From: Inmirania thermothiophila
GTDB lineage: Bacteria; Pseudomonadota; Gammaproteobacteria; DSM-100275
NCBI RefSeq assembly: GCF_003751635.1
Contig: NZ_RJVI01000002.1
Span: 1-64,000 of the forward strand
Length of the DNA stretch: 64,000 bases
Direction of reading: 5' to 3'
Under the pieces are notes generated by a model. It saw only the letters and a list, made by a program, of their open reading frames with translations. It was not told where the DNA came from and made no database searches. The translations under genes were made by a program, and so were the position numbers. This document shows, piece by piece, positions 1-7,245 of the stretch (the first letter of the stretch is position 1; each line of letters begins with the position of its first letter).

Positions 1-81
1 TTCGAGGTGGCCGACTACGGTCTGGTGGCCGACCTCAACGAGGCCGTGCCCGAGCTCATCGAGGCCCTCGGCAAGGAGTGA
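1..81 (+). CDS. etfA: Electron transfer flavoprotein alpha subunit, C-terminal end (partial)
   Basis: Only the last 26 codons lie in the window, ending at TGA 79-81. The reading FEVADYGLVADLNEAVPEL matches the conserved C-terminal tail of ETF alpha (FixB family), where the ADYGLVADL stretch belongs to the FAD-binding domain. ETF passes electrons from acyl-CoA dehydrogenases to ETF:quinone oxidoreductase. The next gene begins 7 bases later and encodes an acyl-CoA racemase, which fits a fatty-acid or branched acyl-CoA degradation operon. The assignment rests on a short tail, so it is likely but not certain. Confidence 0.75.
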   Translation, partial: FEVADYGLVADLNEAVPELIEALGKE

Positions 82-88
82 GACCGCG

Positions 89-1243
89 GTGACGGGCCCG
101 CTCGCGGGGGTGCGCATCCTCGACCTCACCCAGCTCCTGCCGGGGCCCCTCTGCACGCGCCACCTGGCCGACCTCGGCGCCGAGGTCATCAAGCTGGAGC
201 CGCCAGAGGGGGATCCGCTGCGCCGGATGGCGCCGGCGGGGCTGTTCGAGGACATCAACCGCGGCAAGGCGAGCATCGCCCTCGACCTCAAGCGGCCGGA
301 GGGGGTCGAGATCGCGCTGCGCCTCGCCGAGGCCGCCGACGTCCTGGTGGAGGGGTTCCGGCCCGGCGTGACGGCGCGGCTGGGGCTCGGCTGGGAGGCG
401 GTGCGCGCGCGCAACCCGCGCCTCGTCTACTGCTCCATCACCGGCTACGGCCAGGACGGCCCCTACCGCGACCGGCCCGGGCACGACATCAACTACCTCG
501 CCATCACGGGGGTGCTGCAGCAGAGCGCGAACCCGGCCGGGCCGGCGGTGCCGGCGCTGCAGGTGGCCGACATCGCCGGCGGCAGCCTCGCGGCGGCGCT
601 GGGGATCCTCGCCGCGCTCATGGAGGCGCGCAGGAGCGGGCGCGGACGGCACGTGGACGTGGCCATGGCCGAGGCGGTGCTCGCGCAGGCGGTGGTCCCG
701 CTGGCCTCGGCGCGGGCGCGGGGCGAGGCCCCGCCGCCGGGGGGCGACACCCTCACCGGGGCGCTGCCGTGGTACCGGGTCTACGCCTGCGCCGACGGGC
801 GCCACCTCGCCGTGGGGGCGCTGGAGGAGCGCTTCTGGCGCCGGCTTTGCGAGGCCCTGGGGCGGCCGGAGTGGGCCGACGCCCACTGCGGCGACGAGGC
901 CCGCCGCAGCGAGGTGGCCGCCGCCCTCGAGGCCCTCTTCGCGACGCGGTCGCGTGACGCCTGGGCCGCCGAGCTGGCCGATGCGGGCTGCTGCGTGACG
1001 CCGGTGCTGGACCCGCTGGAGGCCGCCGCCGATCCGCACTTCGCCGCCCGCGGCGTCGGGGGCGAGGCGGCCGGACGGGTGCCGCCCCTGCGGCTCGACG
1101 GCCGCATCCCGCGCCGCCCGGGTGGTGCGCCCGCCCTCGGCGCCCACGGTCCGGCGCTGCTCGTCGCCCTGGGCTATGATCGCGAGGCGGTGGCGGCGCT
1201 TCGCGCCGCCGGCGTCGTGCACGGCAGCGACGGGGGGGAATGA
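89..1243 (+). CDS. Alpha-methylacyl-CoA racemase (class III CoA-transferase family)
   Basis: The 384-residue protein starts at GTG 89. It opens with the family III CoA-transferase signature (GVRILDLTQLLPGP, then LADLGAEVIKLEPP). The GHDINYLA motif at residues 131-138 gives His132, and ADIAGG at 160-165 gives Asp161. These correspond to the His/Asp acid-base pair that sets alpha-methylacyl-CoA racemases apart from CoA-transferases such as Frc or CaiB. The family epimerises (2R)- and (2S)-methyl-branched acyl-CoA esters so that they can enter beta-oxidation. The adjacent ETF alpha gene supports an acyl-CoA degradation role. The natural substrate cannot be read from the sequence. Confidence 0.85.
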   Translation: MTGPLAGVRILDLTQLLPGPLCTRHLADLGAEVIKLEPPEGDPLRRMAPAGLFEDINRGKASIALDLKRPEGVEIALRLAEAADVLVEGFRPGVTARLGLGWEAVRARNPRLVYCSITGYGQDGPYRDRPGHDINYLAITGVLQQSANPAGPAVPALQVADIAGGSLAAALGILAALMEARRSGRGRHVDVAMAEAVLAQAVVPLASARARGEAPPPGGDTLTGALPWYRVYACADGRHLAVGALEERFWRRLCEALGRPEWADAHCGDEARRSEVAAALEALFATRSRDAWAAELADAGCCVTPVLDPLEAAADPHFAARGVGGEAAGRVPPLRLDGRIPRRPGGAPALGAHGPALLVALGYDREAVAALRAAGVVHGSDGGE

Positions 1244-1245
1244 CC

Positions 1246-1719
1246 ATGGCGCGGTTCGTCTTCAAGGAGGACCCGAAGGGCGGCGTCGGGCTGGAGATCT
1301 TCGCCCGCGACCGCACCGAGGCCTACAACGCGGCGGCCACCGCGCTCTGCCTCTACATGTGGGAGCAGGAGACGGTGGAGGAGCGCGAGGCGGTGCCCAT
1401 CTCCTGGTACGGCTTCAACGAGTCGACGCTGGTGGTGGGGCTGCTGTCCGAGCTCCTCTACCAGATGGACGCCCACGGCTGGGTCTTCAAGCGCTTCGTC
1501 ACCGAGAAGGTGGAGGCCATCGACGACCGCGACGGCGAGCACCTCAAGCACAAGCAGCTCAAGATCACCGGCACCGCCTACGGCGAGCGCCACGACCCGG
1601 CGCGCCATCGGCGCCGTTTCCCCGTCCAGGCGGTGCTGCTGCCGCGGCTGAAGCTGCGCGAGACCGAGGACGGCGGCGTGCGCCTCTACTGCGTCCTCGA
1701 CGTGCCCGAGACCGACTGA
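1246..1719 (+). CDS. Archease-like protein
   Basis: The 157-residue protein has the layout of the archease family: an early region read as GVGLEIFARDRTEAYNAAATAL, a middle helix with a STLVVGLLSELLY stretch, and a C-terminal part rich in beta strands. Archeases activate the RNA ligase RtcB and are small acidic proteins of about 140-160 residues. ATG 1246 is preferred over ATG 1240 because the G-rich Shine-Dalgarno run at 1232-1238 then has normal spacing. The start lies 2 bases past the racemase stop, so the two are probably co-transcribed. No rtcB is visible in the window, and the metal-binding aspartates cannot be assigned securely, so the family call is tentative. Confidence 0.55.
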   Translation: MARFVFKEDPKGGVGLEIFARDRTEAYNAAATALCLYMWEQETVEEREAVPISWYGFNESTLVVGLLSELLYQMDAHGWVFKRFVTEKVEAIDDRDGEHLKHKQLKITGTAYGERHDPARHRRRFPVQAVLLPRLKLRETEDGGVRLYCVLDVPETD

Positions 1720-1752
1720 GCCCTCCGCGCCGCGTCACCGCCCGGTAACACG

Positions 1753-1771
1753 GCGAACGCGACGCGTTCGC
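1753..1771. promoter_or_regulatory. Perfect 9-bp inverted repeat, possible operator
   Basis: The sequence GCGAACGCG-A-CGCGTTCGC is a perfect inverted repeat with a single central base. A one-base centre suits a protein-binding palindrome better than an RNA hairpin. It lies about 190 bp upstream of the sigma-54 promoter and 34 bp after the archease-like stop codon. Which protein binds is unknown. Confidence 0.4.
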
Positions 1772-1850
1772 ACCTTCCTTCCAAGGCCCTGTCTTTCCGA
1801 CGCATTCCGCGGCGTTTCCGCGCCGGAACCAACCGGGGGTGGATGCGCCC

Positions 1851-1872
1851 CGGTGTTACCCGCAGGTAACGC
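1851..1872. promoter_or_regulatory. GGTGTTACC-N4-GGTAACGCC inverted repeat, candidate enhancer site
   Basis: Left arm 1851-1859 (GGTGTTACC) and right arm 1864-1872 (GGTAACGCC) match as inverted repeats at 8 of 9 positions around the spacer CGCA. A further GGTAACAC half-site sits at 1744-1751. The repeat lies about 90-110 bp upstream of the -24 element at 1960, the usual distance for an activator binding site. The sigma-54 activator at 14332-15699 is the obvious candidate to bind here; that link is inference. Confidence 0.5.
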
Positions 1873-1958
1873 CGGGGGGCGCCTTTTCGGAGTGGCGCGC
1901 TCGGAAACAGCCCTGCGATCCGCATGGGAACGGGCCTGCGGCCGCGGTCGGCTGCTCA

Positions 1959-1974
1959 TGGCATGCAGGTTGCA
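1959..1974 (+). promoter_or_regulatory. Sigma-54 (RpoN) -24/-12 promoter
   Basis: TGGCATGCAGGTTGCA at 1959-1974 fits the sigma-54 consensus TGGCAYRNNNNTTGCW at every defined position, with the required GG-N10-GC spacing. Transcription would begin near 1985, giving a leader of about 60 bases before ATG 2047. It lies upstream of the molybdoenzyme operon and implies that an AAA+ enhancer-binding protein is needed for expression. Confidence 0.8.
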
Positions 1975-2046
1975 AAGCCAAAGCGCCACGTCTTCGCCGA
2001 GGTGGGGGCGTGCGGGTTTTCAAACGGCCTACGAGGAGGAGTGAAG

Positions 2047-2778
2047 ATGGCATTCAGCTCTCCGGGTCTGCAGGCCGAGCCGTCGCTGGGTGTGCCCGGG
2101 CGCAAGCGCTGGGCGATGGTCATCGACCTGCGACGCTGCATCGGCTGCATGGCGTGCGTCTGCGCCGACAAGTCCGAGTTCGACGTGCCGCTGGGGGTGT
2201 GGCGCACCATCGTCAAGGTCAAGGACACCGGGCGCTACCCCAACACGCGCCGCCACTTCATGCCGCGGCTGTGCAACCACTGCGACAACCCGCCGTGCGT
2301 GCGCAACTGCCCCACCGAGGCCACCTACAAGCACGACGAGGGCTTCGTCCTGCAGCGCTACGAGCGGTGCATCGCCTGCCGCACCTGCATCGCGGCCTGC
2401 CCCTACAACGCCCGCCACGTCCTGCCCAAGAACCGCTCCCACGTGAAGATCGGCGGCGTGGTGGACAAGTGCACCTTCTGCCAGCATCGCGTGGAGAAGG
2501 GGCTGGTCCCGGCCTGCGTGCAGACCTGCCTCGGGCGCTCGCGCATCTTCGGCGACCTCAACGACCCCAACAGCGAGGTCTCGCGCCTGGTCGCGCGCCA
2601 CAAGACCGTGGTCCTCAAGCCGGAGAAGGGCACCTCGCCCCAGGTCTACTACATCAAGCCGGACCGGGCCATCGCCGAGGAGCGCTACACGGCGCCCGAG
2701 TCCTACGCGGCGAAGGCGGACCTCAAGGCCTTCATCCGGCACAACCGCGGCAGCCGGTTCTTCGCCGGCGTGCTCTGA
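2047..2778 (+). CDS. Molybdoenzyme iron-sulfur electron-transfer subunit (DmsB/PsrB/SoeB type)
   Basis: The 243-residue protein has four Cys groups, as in DmsB and PsrB: C31/C34/C37 with C39; C76/C79/C84/C88; C108/C111/C114/C118; and C142/C145/C157/C161. It would pass electrons between the molybdenum subunit (3699) and the quinone-binding anchor (2797). It has no signal peptide, so it is probably exported with the Tat-bearing Mo subunit. The first group is unusual: the family pattern CxxCxxCxxxC would have a fourth Cys at residue 41, but this is Asp (codon GAC), with an extra Cys at 39. The start ATG 2047 follows a GAGGAGGA Shine-Dalgarno; longer upstream starts run through the promoter. Confidence 0.88.
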   Translation: MAFSSPGLQAEPSLGVPGRKRWAMVIDLRRCIGCMACVCADKSEFDVPLGVWRTIVKVKDTGRYPNTRRHFMPRLCNHCDNPPCVRNCPTEATYKHDEGFVLQRYERCIACRTCIAACPYNARHVLPKNRSHVKIGGVVDKCTFCQHRVEKGLVPACVQTCLGRSRIFGDLNDPNSEVSRLVARHKTVVLKPEKGTSPQVYYIKPDRAIAEERYTAPESYAAKADLKAFIRHNRGSRFFAGVL

Positions 2779-2796
2779 TCGGGGAGGGGTGACGAG

Positions 2797-3672
2797 ATGT
2801 TCGAGTACATGCAGTACAACGTGCTCCCCTGGGGGCGCGAGCTGGCGATCTACTTCTTCCTCGTGGGCATGGCGGCGATGACCTTCGTCCTCGCCGCGGC
2901 GCCCAACGTCTTCGGCGGCGGCACCGCGGCGCTGCAGCCGACCCAGAAGATCGCCTCCGTGGTGGTGCTGGTGCTGCTCGCGGTCTGCGGCGTGATCCTC
3001 ATCGAGGATCTCGGCCAGCCCGGGCGGTTCCTGTATCCGCTGCTCTATTTCCACGTCAGCTCTCCGCTCTCCTGGGGCTCGCTGTTCGTGGTCCTGTTCG
3101 GGCTTGCGGCGCTGGTCTTCGCCTTCGCGGTGTTCACCGGGCGCGACGGTCTGCTCCGCCCGGTGGGGATCGCAGGCTCCGTCCTCGCCCTGCTGCTGCC
3201 GCTCTACACCGGCTGGGACCTGATGGCCAACCAGGCGCGTGAGCTGTGGCACTCGCCGGCGATCCCGCTCATGTTCGTCGCCCTCTCGGTGAACTCCGGT
3301 GTCGCCCTCATGTCGGTGATCGCCATGGCCACCGGGGCCATGAACGAGGAGACGGCGGCATTCCTGCGCCGGGTGCTCGCCTTCTCGCTGGTGGCGACCC
3401 TGGTGATCTTCATCGCCGGTGTGCTGCGCGTGAACTACGGCTCCGCCGAGGAGCAGATCGCCTGGCAGATCATCAACGAGGAGTTCGGGACCAAGTTCTG
3501 GCTCCTGAGCCTCGTGGTCGGGGTCCTGGTCCCGCTGGTGCTGGTGCTGGTGCCGGGCCTGGGGGCCTCGCCCGCCATGATCACCCTGGCCGCGGTGCTC
3601 GCCACCATCGGCGCCTACACCTACCGCGAGGTCTACCTCCTCGCGGGCCAGCTCCCCATGCTCACCTTCTGA
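2797..3672 (+). CDS. NrfD/PsrC-type quinone-interacting membrane anchor subunit
   Basis: The 291-residue protein is almost entirely hydrophobic, with about eight to nine predicted transmembrane segments, the first beginning near residue 14 (AIYFFLVGMAAMTFVL). The FFLVGMAA start, the GHSTP-like central region with conserved charged residues, and the position between an Fe-S subunit and a Mo-bisMGD subunit fit the NrfD/PsrC/SoeC family. This anchor binds quinone and tethers the complex to the periplasmic face of the membrane. A GGGGAGGGGTGA stretch precedes ATG 2797, and the gene starts 18 bases after the Fe-S subunit stop, consistent with one operon. Direction of electron flow (quinone reduction or quinol oxidation) cannot be told from this subunit. 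Confidence 0.85.
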   Translation: MFEYMQYNVLPWGRELAIYFFLVGMAAMTFVLAAAPNVFGGGTAALQPTQKIASVVVLVLLAVCGVILIEDLGQPGRFLYPLLYFHVSSPLSWGSLFVVLFGLAALVFAFAVFTGRDGLLRPVGIAGSVLALLLPLYTGWDLMANQARELWHSPAIPLMFVALSVNSGVALMSVIAMATGAMNEETAAFLRRVLAFSLVATLVIFIAGVLRVNYGSAEEQIAWQIINEEFGTKFWLLSLVVGVLVPLVLVLVPGLGASPAMITLAAVLATIGAYTYREVYLLAGQLPMLTF

Positions 3673-3698
3673 GCCCGGTTTCGCTAGGAGACGACGCC

Positions 3699-6362
3699 AT
3701 GAGCGAGCTCAAGATCAGCCGACGCAACTTCCTCAAGCTGGGCGGCGCGGTTGCCGGTGCCAGCGGCCTGACCCTCGGCTCCCGGCGCCTCAAGGCCATG
3801 GAGCAGGATCTGGGCGGGCGCGACTACTCCGCGGTCACCGGCGCCGAGCGCAAGGCGGTGCCCTACACCTGCCTGACCTGCAACATCGAGGACGGCGGCG
3901 TGGCCTTCGTGGAGAACGGCCGCATCGTCAAGCTCGAGGGCAACATGGACCACCCCAACACCCGCGGCAAGCTCTGCGCCAAGGGCAACTCGGGGTGGCT
4001 CCACGTCTACGACCCCGACCGCATCATGACCCCGCTGATGCGCACCGGCAAGCGCGGCGAGGGCAAGTGGCGGCGCATCAGCTACGACGAGGCCACCAGC
4101 ATCGTCGCCAAGAAGCTGCGCGAGGTCATCGACCGCTCGATCCGCGAGCACGACCCCGGGATCCGCAACGAGATCGTCTTCAAGTGGGGTCGCAACCGCA
4201 CCGGCGGCGCCATCAAGCGCTTCATGCACGCGCTGGGCTCCAACTCGCTGGTCAACCACACCAACATCTGCGAGTCCTCGAAGAAGGTCGGGCTGGAGCC
4301 GGCCTGGGGTCCCGACATCGAGTCCTGCGACTGGGCGAACACGAAGTACATCCTCAACTTCGGCTCCAACATCCTGGAGGCGGCGTACTTCATGAACCCC
4401 AACGCCCAGCGCTGCGTCGACGGCGTCGTGGGCAACAAGGCCAAGATCGTCACCTTCGACGTGCGCATGTCCAACACCGCCGGCTGGTCCGACGAGTGGC
4501 ACGCGCCCTATCCCGGCACCGACGCCGCCATCGCCCTGGCCATGGCCCACGTGATCATGAACGAGGGCCTCTACGACGACGAGTTCATCCGCGACTGGAC
4601 CAACGTCACGCCGGAGCAGCTCAAGGCCCACCTCAAGCCCTTCACGCCGGAGTGGGCGGAGAAGGAGTCGGGCGTGTCGGCGCGCGACATCCGCCGCATC
4701 GCGCGGGAGTTCGCCACCACCAAGCCCGCCACCACCTTCTCCTACCGCGGCCCGTGCAAGCACGTCTACGGCTCCTACCAGGAGGCCGCGATCCAGATGC
4801 TCAACGTCATCACGGGCAACGTGGAGACCCGCGGCGGCTACTGCCTGCCCCGGGGCATGGGCTGGCCGCAGCCCGAGCCGGTGCCGCCGAAGCCGCCGGT
4901 GCCGAGCGTCATCGGCGCGCCGCCCATCTATCCGCTCGCGTCGCACGCGGTCTCCACGCATGCGCCGTACCAGGTGATGGCGGGCGAGGCCAAGGTGTCG
5001 GTCTGGTTCGCCTACTACGACAACCCGGTCTACACCTATCCGGCCGCGCACGTCTGGGAGCGCTTCCTCAAGGACGAGAAGCTGGTGCCGTTCTACGTCT
5101 CCTTCAGCCCCTACATGTCGGAGACGACGGAGCTTGCCGACCTCATCATCCCGGACGTGACCTACCTCGAGCGGCACGATCCGGAGTCCATGCCGGGCGG
5201 GCTCTATCCCTGCCTGTCCATCCGGCAGCCGGTGATCCAGCCCCTGGGCGGCACCCAGGAGTTCCGCCAGACCCTCATCGACATCATCCACAAGGTGGAT
5301 CCGGACGGCTCGCTCGGGATCAAGAAGTACTTCGCCTTCAAGAACCCCGAGGAGTGGATGCGGGCCCACTTCGACAACATCCCCGGGCTCAAGGAGGAGG
5401 GCGGCTGGGACTTCCTCAAGGCCAAGGGGGTGTGGCCCATCTACGGCAAGGTGGACAAGGAGACGGCCAAGATCGTCGACCGCAACGGCGAGGAGGTGCA
5501 GCCGGACTACCAGCTGCACAAGCGCGAGCTGAGCGCGGCCGAGATGGAGGGCGCCGAGGTGGGGCCCGACGGCGTCATCCGCAAGGACGGCCATCCCATC
5601 GGGGTGCGCATCCGCGGCCGCAACTACGTCGGCTTCGGCACGCCGTCGCGGCGGATCGAGCTCTACAAGGAGAGCTACCGCAAGTACGGCTTCAACCCGC
5701 TGCCGACCTACAAGCGGCTGCCCTCGCGCAACAAGAAGCCGGACGAGCTGGTGCTCACCACCTACAAGGTCAACGTCCACACCCAGAGCCGCACGGCCTC
5801 CATCAAGTACCTCGCCGAGCTCTACCACAAGAACCCGGCGTGGATGAACCCGAAGACGGCGGCCGCCCGCGGCCTCAAGGACGGCGACCTCATCCGCATC
5901 ACCTCGCCCATCGGCTACATGGTGACGCGGGTGCACGTCACCGAGGGCATCCACCCGGACGTGGTGGCGGTCTCCACCGCCTGCGGCCACTCCGCCTACG
6001 GGCGCCTGGCGCAGCTCAAGCACAAGGAGAAGGCCGCGGAGTGGGCGCAGGGTGGCGATCCCGACATCACCCACAACGTCTGGTGGGACGACAAGGGCGT
6101 GCACCCCAACTCCATCATCCCGGTGCAGGTGGACCCCATCGGTGGCTCCCAGGGCTGGTACGACACGGTGGTCACCGTGACCAAGGCCCAGCCGGGCGAC
6201 AAGTACGGTGACGTGGTCGCCGACTTCGAGAAGGCGGTCAAGGCCTACGAGCATCAGCTCCGCTACGCCTACACCGGCGATCTCCACCGCGCGAACCACC
6301 CCGAGGTGGACATCGACTGGGACAGCCTGCCGAAGCCCGAGGTGAAGGCCGGCGGTCACTGA
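3699..6362 (+). CDS. Molybdopterin oxidoreductase catalytic subunit, DMSO-reductase family (PsrA/PhsA/ArxA/SoeA-like)
   Basis: The 887-residue protein starts at ATG 3699 behind AGGAG (3686-3690). A twin-arginine signal (SRRNFLK, residues 7-13) precedes a hydrophobic stretch, so it is a folded, cofactor-loaded Tat substrate. The N-terminal Fe-S region has C58, C61 and C93, but residue 65, where CxxCxxxC enzymes have the third Cys, is Asp. C191 in NHTNICESS lies where PsrA/PhsA-type enzymes place the cysteine that binds molybdenum. The C-terminal part (LVLTTYKVNVHTQSRT, then LKDGDLIRITSPIG) is the molydopterin dinucleotide-binding domain. It should form a periplasmic ABC complex with the two preceding genes. 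Sulfur compounds, arsenite/arsenate or another oxyanion are all possible; I do not assign a substrate. Confidence 0.88.
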   Translation: MSELKISRRNFLKLGGAVAGASGLTLGSRRLKAMEQDLGGRDYSAVTGAERKAVPYTCLTCNIEDGGVAFVENGRIVKLEGNMDHPNTRGKLCAKGNSGWLHVYDPDRIMTPLMRTGKRGEGKWRRISYDEATSIVAKKLREVIDRSIREHDPGIRNEIVFKWGRNRTGGAIKRFMHALGSNSLVNHTNICESSKKVGLEPAWGPDIESCDWANTKYILNFGSNILEAAYFMNPNAQRCVDGVVGNKAKIVTFDVRMSNTAGWSDEWHAPYPGTDAAIALAMAHVIMNEGLYDDEFIRDWTNVTPEQLKAHLKPFTPEWAEKESGVSARDIRRIAREFATTKPATTFSYRGPCKHVYGSYQEAAIQMLNVITGNVETRGGYCLPRGMGWPQPEPVPPKPPVPSVIGAPPIYPLASHAVSTHAPYQVMAGEAKVSVWFAYYDNPVYTYPAAHVWERFLKDEKLVPFYVSFSPYMSETTELADLIIPDVTYLERHDPESMPGGLYPCLSIRQPVIQPLGGTQEFRQTLIDIIHKVDPDGSLGIKKYFAFKNPEEWMRAHFDNIPGLKEEGGWDFLKAKGVWPIYGKVDKETAKIVDRNGEEVQPDYQLHKRELSAAEMEGAEVGPDGVIRKDGHPIGVRIRGRNYVGFGTPSRRIELYKESYRKYGFNPLPTYKRLPSRNKKPDELVLTTYKVNVHTQSRTASIKYLAELYHKNPAWMNPKTAAARGLKDGDLIRITSPIGYMVTRVHVTEGIHPDVVAVSTACGHSAYGRLAQLKHKEKAAEWAQGGDPDITHNVWWDDKGVHPNSIIPVQVDPIGGSQGWYDTVVTVTKAQPGDKYGDVVADFEKAVKAYEHQLRYAYTGDLHRANHPEVDIDWDSLPKPEVKAGGH

Positions 6363-6368
6363 CCGGCG

Positions 6369-6396
6369 CGGGGGCGGGGCCGTGGCCCCGCCCCCG
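6369..6396 (+). other. Strong GC hairpin between the Mo subunit and chaperone genes
   Basis: Arms 6369-6381 and 6384-6396 are a perfect 13-bp inverted repeat (CGGGGGCGGGGCC and its complement) around GT. No T-run follows, so it is not a typical intrinsic terminator. It lies 6 bases after the Mo subunit stop and could stabilise the upstream mRNA or lower expression of the downstream chaperone gene. Confidence 0.6.
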
Positions 6397-6447
6397 GTCG
6401 CCTGCGGGCGGACGCGCCGGGGTCGAAACGGAGCAGAGGAGGCCGAG

Positions 6448-7170
6448 ATGGCCGCAACTGAGCTGGATACCGAGGACCGCCTCGCCCTGTGCCGGGCACA
6501 GGCGGGGCTGTACGGGTTTCTGGGGCGCTGCCTCGAGGAGGAGGTGGACCGCGATCTGCTGGATCTCGTGCGCGGCGAGCTGCGCGGGGCGCTGGCCGAG
6601 GCCGGCATGCCCTTCGACGAGGCGTTCTTCCGCGCCGATGCCGAGACGCTGCTCGCCGAGCTGGCCGAAGAGTTCACCACCTGCTTCGTGGCCCCCGGGG
6701 GCGTGGTCCCCTACTGGTCCGTGGTGGAGACCGGGATGATGTACCGCGAGCCGGCGCAGCAGGTGGAGGAGGCCTACCGCGAGGCGGGCTTCGCCTACCG
6801 GCGGCGGCTGAGCGGGGAGTTCCCGGATCACATCGGCACCATGCTGGGCTTCGTGGCCGCCCTCTGGGAGGCCGAGGCCGCGGCCCTCGAGGGGGGCGAC
6901 GAGGCGGCGGCGGCGCAGGCGCGGGCGCGGCGCGAGCGCTTCATGGTGGAGTGCCTCGGGCCCTGGGCCGTGGGCTGGTGCCGGCGGGCCGCCGAGGCGA
7001 GCTTCCACGTCTTCTACCAGCAGGTGGCGCGGGTCGCGGGGCAGGTCATCTGGTCGGATCTCGCCCGCCTCGTGGACAAGCGCCGGCTGCGCGAGCTGGC
7101 TGCGCTCAACGCGCGCGAGCCGAAAAAGCTCGACTACGACGCCGATTTCCGCAAGGCCTCTGGGCTCTGA
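6448..7170 (+). CDS. TorD/DmsD-family molybdoenzyme chaperone
   Basis: The 240-residue, mostly helical protein carries the TorD-family signature PDHIGTMLGFVAALW near residue 130, equivalent to the PDHxxxELxFM region, and a YxFLGRCLEEE start. These cytoplasmic chaperones bind the twin-arginine signal of their partner, hold it back from export and help insert the Mo-bisMGD cofactor. The partner is almost certainly the Tat-signal enzyme encoded 85 bases upstream. The start ATG 6448 follows AGAGGAGG at 6435-6442; a longer frame would begin inside the intergenic hairpin. It is the last gene before a terminator at 7190. Confidence 0.88.
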   Translation: MAATELDTEDRLALCRAQAGLYGFLGRCLEEEVDRDLLDLVRGELRGALAEAGMPFDEAFFRADAETLLAELAEEFTTCFVAPGGVVPYWSVVETGMMYREPAQQVEEAYREAGFAYRRRLSGEFPDHIGTMLGFVAALWEAEAAALEGGDEAAAAQARARRERFMVECLGPWAVGWCRRAAEASFHVFYQQVARVAGQVIWSDLARLVDKRRLRELAALNAREPKKLDYDADFRKASGL

Positions 7171-7189
7171 GGCCGGGAGGGGAGGGAAC

Positions 7190-7213
7190 GGGGCGGCACA
7201 GCCGCCCCCTTTT
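7190..7213 (+). terminator. Intrinsic terminator of the molybdoenzyme operon
   Basis: Arms GGGGCGGC (7190-7197) and GCCGCCCC (7201-7208) form a perfect 8-bp stem with the loop ACA, followed by C and a four-T run at 7210-7213. It lies 20 bases after the chaperone stop and separates this operon from the next gene group. Confidence 0.75.
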
Positions 7214-7233
7214 CGGCCTCGGAACCCGACCGC

Positions 7234-7239
7234 TATACT
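7234..7239 (+). promoter_or_regulatory. Possible -10 element (TATACT) next to the glycosyltransferase start
   Basis: TATACT at 7234-7239 resembles a sigma-70 -10 element in otherwise GC-rich DNA. No clear -35 is seen. Transcription would begin near 7246, almost on the start codon, so the message may be leaderless or start at ATG 7252. Confidence 0.4.
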
Positions 7240-7245
7240 CGGAGA

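Larger units (their letters stand above)
1720..2046. other. Regulatory intergenic region upstream of the molybdoenzyme operon
   Basis: This 327-base stretch has no convincing gene; reading frames crossing it are only upstream extensions of the Fe-S subunit frame. It holds a 9-bp perfect inverted repeat (1753-1771), a GGTGTTACC/GGTAACGCC inverted repeat (1851-1872), a related GGTAACAC half-site at 1744-1751, a consensus sigma-54 promoter (1959-1974) and a GAGGAGGA Shine-Dalgarno just before ATG 2047. The layout is that of an enhancer-activated promoter. Confidence 0.7.

Noticed and set aside
3684-6680. Very long minus-strand open frame (998 codons) opposite the Mo subunit
   Set aside because: It is antisense to a protein with clear family motifs; its translation is Val/Gly/Arg/His-rich low complexity, the usual shadow in high-GC DNA.
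2047-7170. Naming the Mo operon as arxBCAD, soeABC or phsABC
   Set aside because: Gene content fits several families, but the order (Fe-S, anchor, Mo) and the Asp at the cluster position do not allow a secure choice without phylogeny.
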